A DNA stretch of 51,158 nt, taken from assembly GCA_002338525.1 (NCBI GenBank), contig DDIM01000019.1, positions 1 to 51,158 on the forward strand. The letters run 5' to 3'. Numbering within the stretch: position 1 is the stretch's first letter; each line of letters starts with the position of its first letter. The notes below the pieces were generated by a model, which saw only the letters and a program-made list of their open reading frames with translations, ran no database searches and was not told the DNA's origin. The DNA is from Micavibrio sp. UBA1850 (GTDB taxonomy: Bacteria > Pseudomonadota > Alphaproteobacteria > Micavibrionales > Micavibrionaceae). The position numbers and the translations under genes are program-made. This document shows positions 34,297 to 44,200 of this stretch, one piece after another.

Positions 34297-35918
34297 TTGA
34301 AAAGTACAAATATGTTTCAACCGACAAGATGATCACGCTTGTCATATTGGCATTGATTTCAGCTTTGCTTGGTCTTGTAATGCCATTTTCAATTTTAATT
34401 ATCTTTGATCGTGTTGTTCCCAATCAGGCAATGACGACGCTTTGGTTTCTCTATTTAATTATCGTGGCCGCGATCGTCTTTGATACTAAACTAGGCATGA
34501 TTGAGGAGAAATTTACGTCTGCGATTACTAAGGCCTTTGAAAAAGATATGACGGAGCAAGTTTTCCGTGCCATTTGCCTTGCTGATATTGCAAGGTTTAA
34601 CAAATTCGGAATAGGGGAGTATTTAGAACGCATTCGTACTATTCCCGCATTACGTAGTTATTATGGGGGTGATGCGGTCAAAGTCATCATTAATGCCATT
34701 AGCTGTATTATTATTTTTGCTATTATTGCGGTTATCAACTGGAAGAGCGGAGCTGTCTTGGTGGGTGCGTCGCTCTTCTTATATGCATTATCGCAGCATC
34801 TCTCGAAGGAAAAAGTTAAACGCTTAGAGGGAAAAGTGACGTTGGAAGATACGACAAATTCAAAGATTATTGAGATTGTTTCAAATCCGCTAAATTTGAA
34901 AACGGCGTCCATGGAATACCGCATGGAAAACTTCATGGATCAAGCCATTGATGCCCGTGAAGATCGTTCTGTAGAGCTTGAAAAACTAGAAGCTAATTTT
35001 CCGCTGGCCATAGACCTGACGCAGCAGGTGTCACTGGCTGGTGTTGTGATTGCCTGTGCCATATCAGTTATACATCAAGAAATGAGCCAAGGGGGGATGG
35101 CGGCAATTATTTTGCTAACCAATCGTTACTTTGCGCCCTATCGCCAAATCATGAGTACATTTACACAATGGAAGGTGAATAAATTACAGCTCTCACGGTT
35201 GAATGATCTTATTGCGTTAGAACAAAAAGACATATGTGACAATACTATTAACTCTGCAAAGATTATCGTGAGAGGCGAGGGGGCCTATCATTTTAAACGA
35301 GGCCATATTTATGTGATTAGTGGTGGATCCTGTTGCGGCAAAACGCATTTGATGAAGGCCATTGCCCTCGACAAGGTGGATCCGACGCTTGCCATTTCAG
35401 TCGATAACACCCCCATAGGTGATATTAATTATAATGCATGGAAAAACGCCATTGTGAATGTTGATGCCAATAGCAGCTTTATTGAAGGCACGATTATAGA
35501 AAATATTACGTGTTTTCGGCCTAAATTATATAAGGCTGCTTATGCGCTTTGTGAGGCTATGGGAATTAAAACCATCATAGATACGCTTCCGCGTGGCTTT
35601 TATACGCAACTAAAGGGTACGAAAAACTATCCTTTTTCACGACAGGTGGAGTTTGCGTTATTTGTTATTCGGGCGCTACTTTGTCGAAAATCGGTCCTTA
35701 TCGTGGACGATATTGATTTGGTTTATGATACGGCTTTTGCACAGAATTTATTGCGCTGTATTGAAAGTCGCGGTGATGCCATGACCGTTTTTTTGGTTAG
35801 TAACAAAATCAAAGTGCACACTAGCAAAATTATACCTGTTCCCATTTCACGTATCATGGGCTCGTCACCTACTTTAATACAAAAAGACGCAACAAAGAAT
35901 ATTGAGGTGAGAGTATGA
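34293..35918 (+). CDS. Type I secretion ABC subunit 1, degenerate ATPase
   Basis: ABC exporter half-transporter of 541 residues: a membrane domain with several hydrophobic helices (1 to about 310) fused to a nucleotide-binding domain (about 322-520). Walker A is intact (G344-T351, GGSCCGKT). The signature LSGGQ reads FSRQV (448-452), so both glycines are lost. The catalytic Glu after Walker B is Asp (LIVDD, D473), the H-switch His is Asn504 (LVSNK), and no Q-loop Gln is evident. It can probably bind ATP but hydrolyse it poorly at best. It overlaps the genes on both sides by 4 nt and presumably forms a heterodimer with subunit 2. No C39-like domain. Confidence 0.88.
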   Translation: MIEKYKYVSTDKMITLVILALISALLGLVMPFSILIIFDRVVPNQAMTTLWFLYLIIVAAIVFDTKLGMIEEKFTSAITKAFEKDMTEQVFRAICLADIARFNKFGIGEYLERIRTIPALRSYYGGDAVKVIINAISCIIIFAIIAVINWKSGAVLVGASLFLYALSQHLSKEKVKRLEGKVTLEDTTNSKIIEIVSNPLNLKTASMEYRMENFMDQAIDAREDRSVELEKLEANFPLAIDLTQQVSLAGVVIACAISVIHQEMSQGGMAAIILLTNRYFAPYRQIMSTFTQWKVNKLQLSRLNDLIALEQKDICDNTINSAKIIVRGEGAYHFKRGHIYVISGGSCCGKTHLMKAIALDKVDPTLAISVDNTPIGDINYNAWKNAIVNVDANSSFIEGTIIENITCFRPKLYKAAYALCEAMGIKTIIDTLPRGFYTQLKGTKNYPFSRQVEFALFVIRALLCRKSVLIVDDIDLVYDTAFAQNLLRCIESRGDAMTVFLVSNKIKVHTSKIIPVPISRIMGSSPTLIQKDATKNIEVRV

Positions 35919-38050
35919 GCACATTAATTGCCTTTGACGAGCTGGATGCACGGTTCAAAAATTTTGAAAATAGTGCCTTAAGGCCCCTTTATGACACAGA
36001 CCCAATCGTGCGAGGGATTGTGCATACTTTGATTTTGATTGAGTGGGAGGGGACGCCAAAGATACTCTCTGATGCGTTATTGATTGAGCCGGATGAACGC
36101 AAAACATTTGAAGATACGATGAGGCGTCTAGGCTATGCCTGCACTAATAAAACGATTCATCGTCCCTCTGAAATAGATAAAAGCGAGTTGCCATGCTTTA
36201 TCCATATTGATGATCTTGATGGTGTCTTGCTTGATGTTGATGGGGATACGGCGGTCATTTACGACTATCACAATGACGTGACGATCACCAGAGACATGCC
36301 CCGCACAACGGCGGATTTATGCACGATATCTTATTACTCAAAACTTTTCCGTGAACCACCGCCTCAATCGCAAGATCGAAGTAACTGGGTTAAATATTGT
36401 TTTTATAAATATGGTGACGAGATCAAAAGCATGATCTGGCTTAGTTTTACAATCAATGTTTTGGCTGCGCTGCCACCATTTTATATTATGTCGGTTTACA
36501 ACTTTTCACTAAGCGCAGAATCTATACCAACTTTATTGTGGTTGAGTATCGGAGTCATCATAGTTGGCATTCTTGAGGTTTTTTATAAACGTATGCGCGG
36601 TAATATTCTGGCAACATCTGGCAAGGAATTATCAGTGTTTATTTCATATCAGGTGCTTTCAAAACTTTTGTGGTTGCCATATGCCATGACATCTAATGCA
36701 GGCGTGTCATCGCAATTGGCACGACTGAAAGACATAGACCAGATTCGAAGTATCGCAACGTCATCATCAACGATGAGTTATTTCGACTTGCCTTTTATCG
36801 TTGTTTTTTTAGTGGCCATTGTTGCCATTGCAGGTACGGTTGCGCTTTTTGTGTTACTTGGTGTCTTTGCAATGCTTTGTTTTTGCTTGTATGCGCGGTT
36901 TCAATACCAAAAAGTAACCACTCAAAGTAGCCGTGCGAATGCTATGGTTAACTATCAATGGAATGATTTGTTAGCCAATCTCCCATCTATTCAAGGCTTG
37001 CCCATCTTGCAGGTGATCCAGTCGCGATTTAGATCCGCCATGAACCAAAGTCTTGATGATGGAGAAGTCGTATCGCGCACAAATACAAGTATTCAAAAAA
37101 TCGGACAGGCCTTCATTCAGATCATCGGCGCAAGCAGCATAGTGGTGGCTGTTTTTATGACATTGGAAGGTCATAGTGATGCGGGGGCAATGATTGCCAT
37201 TATTATCTTAGTGTGGAAAGTACTAACGCCCATCATGGGAATTTATAATGCCATTATCAAGTTTCAGACCTTCAGTAATTCAACCAAACAAATTAACAGT
37301 CTGATGACGATGAACGACAATCGGCAACTTATTGAAAAATCCGCGCCGATTAATACCATCTCTGGCGATGTTATGCTTAAGGACGTGACACAACGCTATC
37401 AAGGGGCGCTATCTGGGCTTACGCAGTTAAATTTTAAGATCACAGCGCAGCAAAAGGTGGCGATTGCCGGCCCCTCCGGATGCGGTAAAACGACGCTGCT
37501 AAATATCATTGGTGGTATTTGGGAGCAATATCAGGGGGCTGTTTTTGCAGATGGATATAATATCCGTCAGTTTAATAATTTTTGCTATAGGAATGCGATC
37601 CGCTATGTGCCAATTGACTTACATTTTTTTGAAGGGTCGTTGCGTGACAATTTCTACTTTTACAACGGCACGATGACAAATGCGCAGATGCTTGATCTGG
37701 CACAGCATTACAAGCTTACGCCATGGTTGGGCGAGGGGCTTGAGACGGTTATTGATCATGAGTTTTTGATTAACATTCCTAATGGTGTTCGTGAATTGCT
37801 GCGTTTATGTGTTGGGCTTGGCAACTGCGAGCAGGATTTTATACTTATTGATGAGCCACTTTTAGGATGTGCCAGTGATTTTCAGCAGGTGTTTACGAGT
37901 TGTTTTAGTGGGCGTTTCAAACACAAGACATTGATCTATACGACAAATGAGAAAAATCTGATTGCCGCGGCTGACAATTGCCTATTACTGGATCAAAATG
38001 GTGGGCAAAAATATTACGGTTTCCCTGACAAGGTCTTAGCGGTCTTATAA
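35915..38050 (+). CDS. Type I secretion ABC subunit 2 with C39-like domain, atypical ATPase
   Basis: A 711-residue ABC exporter subunit. Residues 1-150 form a C39-peptidase-like domain with no catalytic Cys in place, as in the chaperone-like domains of HlyB/LapB that bind cargo. The membrane domain spans about 165-450 and the nucleotide-binding domain 480-705. Walker A (G519-T526, GPSGCGKT) and Walker B with the catalytic Glu (LIDE, E647) are intact. The signature LSGGQ reads IPNGV (621-625), the Q-loop position in YVPID is Ile, and the H-switch His is replaced (YTTNEK). With subunit 1 this gives a pair in which neither signature motif is canonical. Last gene of the operon, 4-nt overlap. Confidence 0.9.
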   Translation: MSTLIAFDELDARFKNFENSALRPLYDTDPIVRGIVHTLILIEWEGTPKILSDALLIEPDERKTFEDTMRRLGYACTNKTIHRPSEIDKSELPCFIHIDDLDGVLLDVDGDTAVIYDYHNDVTITRDMPRTTADLCTISYYSKLFREPPPQSQDRSNWVKYCFYKYGDEIKSMIWLSFTINVLAALPPFYIMSVYNFSLSAESIPTLLWLSIGVIIVGILEVFYKRMRGNILATSGKELSVFISYQVLSKLLWLPYAMTSNAGVSSQLARLKDIDQIRSIATSSSTMSYFDLPFIVVFLVAIVAIAGTVALFVLLGVFAMLCFCLYARFQYQKVTTQSSRANAMVNYQWNDLLANLPSIQGLPILQVIQSRFRSAMNQSLDDGEVVSRTNTSIQKIGQAFIQIIGASSIVVAVFMTLEGHSDAGAMIAIIILVWKVLTPIMGIYNAIIKFQTFSNSTKQINSLMTMNDNRQLIEKSAPINTISGDVMLKDVTQRYQGALSGLTQLNFKITAQQKVAIAGPSGCGKTTLLNIIGGIWEQYQGAVFADGYNIRQFNNFCYRNAIRYVPIDLHFFEGSLRDNFYFYNGTMTNAQMLDLAQHYKLTPWLGEGLETVIDHEFLINIPNGVRELLRLCVGLGNCEQDFILIDEPLLGCASDFQQVFTSCFSGRFKHKTLIYTTNEKNLIAAADNCLLLDQNGGQKYYGFPDKVLAVL

Positions 38051-38179
38051 TTTTTCATTACAATTAACAGAGCCTCACTTTTTATAGTGCCTCACTTTTC
38101 TTTTTCTTACTTCTCTAAGTCAGTCAGATGGGTGCGCATATCCTCATCTTCGGCATGACGTATTAAGAATGTGCACATA

Positions 38180-38205
38180 AAAAGGGCCGCATAATTACGG
38201 CCCTT
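38180..38205 (-). terminator. Terminator of the giant adhesin gene
   Basis: Perfect 8-bp stem AAGGGCCG (38182-38189) / CGGCCCTT (38198-38205), loop 8 nt, followed on the minus strand by a run of T. It lies 26 nt beyond the stop at 38231 and between the two convergent operons. Confidence 0.85.
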
Positions 38206-38230
38206 AGTTATTAATGTATATGATTTATGT

Positions 38231-41200
38231 TTATCCCAAATCACTAAGGTTAGAATATTCATCGTCTGGGTTGCCGCTTTGGCCGCTATCATAGTCGCCC
38301 TGATTGCTATCATCCATGATACCTGCGCCATTGTCTGCCGTGCCGGTGTCACCAGATGTCCAATCGCTGTTCGCGTCACCAGAGCCATCTAGGCTGTCTG
38401 CGCTAGCATTATTGGCGCTTGACCCATTCATGGCAAACTGATCATCAATTTGAACATTTAAGGTATCGTTTGCAGCAGGAACTTCCTGACCCGAGGCGTC
38501 CATACCTGTGAAGCTGATATCTACACCTCCTTCAAAGGTATCACCCAAATGTACGGTCACAGGTTGAGATAGATCACCGCTCACAACATAATCACCATCC
38601 GCGTTTTCTAGCGCGCCTTCGATAGTGGCATCGTTAGGAAGATCAGAGATCACGACCTCATCCACGTTGTCATTGCCGGCTACACTTTCTGGGATTTCAA
38701 TGACCAAATCGCTACCAGGTGCTGCAGTATAGTCTGCAGTGTCATTTGCAGGAACCGTTTCTCCAGCAGCCGTAGTGTCTGCGCCAATCTGGTCGCTGGC
38801 TGTTTCATCGGCCGTTACACTAAAGCTCGTGGTATCGGTAATTTCCGATTGCCCATCATTGGCAGCGATTGAAAGATCGATATCACCACTATAGTCAGGG
38901 TCAGGCCAAAATGTCCAAGTCTGATCGCCATTGTCAATCAATGTTCCATTGTCTCCACCGTAAGCCAAATCAGTAATGGCAAAGCCATCTGTATTTGCAT
39001 CGCTCATATCAGCCAATAATTGTTCGGCTGTAATTTGGATGGATCCATCGGCCGCCTGAGCAAAGCCAGTGTCCGCACTTGTTGCGGCAGCTTGAAGAGG
39101 GGCTGCTTGTACACCAATGGTGCTTTGAACATCGATCACTTCATCACCGCGTTCGATTACAAAGGCAAAGTCTACATTGCCATCATAGCCTTCCGCAGGT
39201 GTAAAGGTGTACGTGCCGTCACCATTATCAACCATGTCACCTTTTGAGCGGTCAATCAAGTGAACAAGCCCGACATCATCTCCGTCTTGAGGCTCAACAC
39301 CGTCAGCAATGCCTAAAAGATCATCTGTTGTGAAGGTAATGCTTTCGCCTGCACTAATGTCGAAATCAGTATTGGCCGCGGCCGCATCATTAGGAACAGA
39401 TCCTTCATCACCATAATCAGCAGTGGTGGCTGTTACAGTTAGGAAGAAAGAGCCATTATAATCTTGCGGCGGTGTTAACGCCAGATCGGCAATGTTCCAT
39501 TCCAAAACATCGAGAACTTGTCCTTCCGTTGTGATTTCAATCGTTTTTTCACCATCGCTTACGGTAAATCCGACTGGGAAGCCTGTAATGACAAGGTTTG
39601 AAAGGCTTTCGCTATCATCAAGCATTCCGACATTCAAACCAAGGTGGCCTGTGCTATCCTCTCCAAAGACCAAGGGGCCTTCGTGATCGGTCGTAATCGC
39701 AGCGCCATCGGCAACAGGGCGGATGTAAATAGGCATATCCAACGTTGCTTCTTCTCCGGCTTCATCGGTCACAACGACTTGTAATTCTGCCGTGCCAGCA
39801 AAATCCTGGGTTGGAACAAATGTCCATGTTCCATCACCATTGTCATTGATCGTGCCGCCATCTTCACCATCAGCTGTGATGATGCGAGATAGTGTAAGCG
39901 TATCACCGATATCGACATCCCCGAACAGGTCAATCAGATCGTCTTGATTGAACGTAATCTCGTTATCCTCAAGGATTGTCATGTGTGCATTACCATCGGC
40001 AAATGGCGCATCATTTACAGGGATAACATCGACATTCAATGTGCCTTCAACTTCGGCATCACCATCGGAGACGAGATAGGCAAGTTCAATCAGGCCGTTC
40101 CAGTCTTGCGCGCCGATCAGCTCGTACATGCCATCAGCATTAAGCGTCAGCGATGCATTTGCAGGTTGTCGCACTGTCAGGCTTTCAAGGTTGATCTCAT
40201 CGCCATCTACATCAGTGACTTGTGATATAATATAAGCGGGGTCAATCAGAAGAACCTGATCTTCCTCACCTGACATTTGTATGCTCGGTGCGATAGGGGC
40301 ATCATTAACGGGGTTCACATTCAATGCCAAGTTTGCAGTGGTTGTGTCGGTGCCGTCTGTCACGTCAAAGGTCAAGTCAACCTGACCGTTCCAATCTGCG
40401 TCTGGTGTTAATGTGAATGTGCCGTCACCATTATCGGTAATGGTTAGGTTCTCATTGCCCGATTGGAGGTTGAGCGCCGTAAGATCGTCACCGTCAACAT
40501 CCGATGCTTTAGACAACAATTGCTCTTGGCTTAGCGTAATTGCGCCATCTTCATCCACACTATAAGCCAGATCGCCAGACACTGGTGCGTCGTTGATTGG
40601 CCCAACAGCGATGTCTGCTCGCGCTGTGTCGGTTGCGCCCTCAGAGTCTACAACTGTGATGTCGAGTGCAATATCGCCGTTGAAGTTCTCATTCGGTGCA
40701 AAGCTAAACGTGCCGTCATCGTTGGCGGTCAATATACCATCCGTACCTGAATAAGACACATTTTGTAGTGACACATCGCCTTCAATATCACTGGAATTCG
40801 CGAGCAATTGCTCTGGCGTGAGTGTAATCACGCTGTCTTCATCCATAGTAAAGGTTGTGTTGCCGGCAATTGGCGCATCATTTACCGGTGCAACATTAAT
40901 GTTGGCGGTTTGATTCACGCTTGCGCCTTGTTCGTCTGCAACCGTAAAGGATAGGGCCACATCGCCGTTGAAGTTTTCATTCGGAGCAAATGTGTATGTT
41001 CCATCACCATTATCAGTGAACACGCCATCTGTACCCGCATAAGAAACATCGACAATTGCCACACCACCTTCAACATCAGACGCACCTTGAAGAAGCTGTG
41101 CATCAGTAATAGTTATTGTGCCATCTTCGTTCATTGCAAATTGCTGATCTTGGGCAACCGGCAAGTCATTTACAGGGTTCACAGTAAGGTCAATATTTGC

Positions 41201-44200
41201 AGAGACCGTATCTGTGCCGTCGCTGACATCAAAGGTAATGTCAAAGTCACCATTATAGTTTTCACTCGGTGTTAATGTGAACGTTCCGTCACCATTATCG
41301 GTGATGGTTAAATTCTCATTATTCGTTTGCAAATTAAGGGCTGTGAGATTATCGCCATCAACATCTGATGCCTGTGACAATAACTGCGCTTGAGACAATG
41401 TTATGCTGCCATCTTCATTAATCGCATAGGCAAGATCACCAACAACGGGCAGATCATTAACAGCGGCAACATCAATCACAGCAATTTGATCAACTGTTGC
41501 GCCTTGTTCGTCTGCAACCGTGAAGGATAGGGATACATCGCCGTTGAAATTCTCATTCGGGGCGAATGTATATGTGCCATCACCGTTATTAGTGAAGATC
41601 CCATCAATTCCCTCATAAGAAACATCTGCTATCGAAACGTCACCTTCAATATCAGACGCGCCTTGAAGAAGTTGCGCATCAGTAATGGTTAACGTGCCAT
41701 CTTCGTTCATTGCAAATTGCTGATCTTGGGCAACCGGCAAATCATTTACAGGGTTTACAGTGAGATCAATATTTGCAGAGACCGTATCTGTCCCGTCGCT
41801 AACATCAAAGGTGATATCCAAATTACCATTAAAATTAGCTTGTGGGGTTAATGTAAATGTACCATCACCATTATCTGTAATGACTAGATTTTCATTATCC
41901 GTTTGCAGGTTCAACGCGATTAGTTCATCACCGTCAACGTCTGAGGCTTGTGATAGCAATTGCGCCTGAGACAATGTGATTGAGCCATCTTCATTGATAT
42001 TATAAGCAAGATCCCCAGACACCGGCGCATCATTAATTGGCAAGACATTAATTCCTGCCTGCGCTGTGTCAGTTGCGCCATCGCTATCAACGACAACAAT
42101 ATCAAGTGCAATCTCACCATTGAAATTCTCATTCGGTGCAAAGCTGAACGTGCCGTCATCATTTGCGGTGAAAATACCGTCTGTACCGCTGTAAGATACG
42201 CTTTGTAGTGCAACGTCACCTTCGATGTCAGAAGAGTTTGCCAAAAGCTGCTCAGGTGAAAGTATAATCACACTGTCTTCATTCATCGTATAGGCTGTAT
42301 TCCCTGCAATAGGGGGGTCGTTTACCGGGCCGACATTTATATTGATATCAGCCTGATCCGTGCCTCCTGCGCCGTCAGTACCCGTATAGGACACATTGGC
42401 AACTTCAAGATTATCGCCGTCAATGTCACTTGCTCCTTGAAGCAGTTGCGCATCAGTAAAGGTGATTGAGCCATCTTCTTCAATATTGAAGTTTTGATCC
42501 TGTGCAACAGGTAAATCATTCACTGGGTTTACTGTCAGGTCAATGTTTGCAGCGATTGTATCCGTACCATCCGTAATGTCGAACGAGATATCCAAATCAC
42601 CATTGAAGTTGGCCGCAGGCGTCAATGTAAACGTGCCATCGCCATTGTCTGTGATGGTCAGGTTCTCATTGTCCGTTTGTAAGTTTGATGCGACAAGAGC
42701 ATCACCTTCAACATCGCTTGCCTGTGCCAATAGCTGTTCTTGAGTAAGAATGATAGAGCCATCCTCGTTCATTGAATACGCTAGATTTCCAGATACTGGT
42801 GCATCATTGATCGGCAAGACACGCAGCGCAATATCAGCGTCAACAGTCGCACCTTCGTTGTCGGCTACCGTATAACTGAGCGCAACGTCACCATTGAAGT
42901 TTTCATTGGGTGCGAATGTGTAAGTGCCGTTACCATTATCGGTAAAGATACCCTCCGCGCCTTCATAGGAAACGTACGCGACCTCGACGGCTCCCTCAAC
43001 ATCAGATGCCCCTCTTAGTAGCTGTGCATCAGTGATGGTGATAGTGCCATCTTCATTCATTACAAATGACTTATCAACGGCAACAGGTAGATCATTGACT
43101 GGGTTTACAGTCAAATCAATGTTTGCGGCAATTGTTTCTGTGCCATCGGTAATATCAAACGAGATATCCAAATCACCATTGAAGTTGGCCGCAGGCGTCA
43201 ATGTAAACGTGCCATCGCCATTATCTGTAATGGTTAGATTTTCATTGTCTGTTTGCAAATTTAGGGCTGTCAGATCATCACCATCAACATCAGAGGCTTG
43301 TGACAATAATTGCTCTTGAGACAATGTGATAGACCCATCTTCATTCACATTATAGGCAAGGTTGCCTGATACGGGCGCATCATTGATCGGAAGAACGCTA
43401 ATATTTGCAGTTGTTGTATCGGTAAGGTCTCCATCAGAAATGAGTACGTCCAACACAATCTCGCCATTGAAGTTCTCGTTCGGGGCGAAGGTGAATGTTT
43501 CTCCGTCTGGGTTGATCGTCAGGATACCATCTGTGCCACTATAAGAGATGTCTTCTAGTCGTACACCAATTTCAGGATCATATGAGTTGGCCAATATTTG
43601 ATCAACTGTAAAAGTTAAGACCTGATCTTCATTAATCGTGTAAGATGTTGCACCTGCAACTGGTGGATCGTTCACCTCTATGACGTTAATGTCGATGTCG
43701 GCTTGAACCTCGGCCTGTCCATCAGATACTTTGTAGCTTAGGTCAACTGAGCCGGAAAAGTTCTCATTCGGGGCAAATGTATATGTGCCATCGCCATTAA
43801 TTGTAAGCACACCTTCATTGCCGTCGTAGCCGACTTCAGAAATGACTAACGTGTCGCCATCCAAATCAAACGATCCTTCAAGCAAATCAGCATCTGTAAA
43901 TGTAATTGTTTGGTCTTCATTGACTTCAAACAGTTTGTTTTGTGCGCTAGGCGGATCGTTTTGTGGTGACACGTTGAGGTAGACTGTCGCCGTGTCGGTG
44001 AGGCCGCCTTCATCACTGATTGTGTATGTGAAGCTTGCCGGACCGTTATAATCAGCATCAGGCGTAAAGACAATGTTGCCGTTTTCATCCAGCTCGACCG
44101 TACCATGCGTGTTTTCAGTGGCATTGACTTCCATGATCGCAATTGGATCACCATCTACATCAAAGTCATTGTTGAGCAGGTTTTCAGGTGTAAGCGTCAA

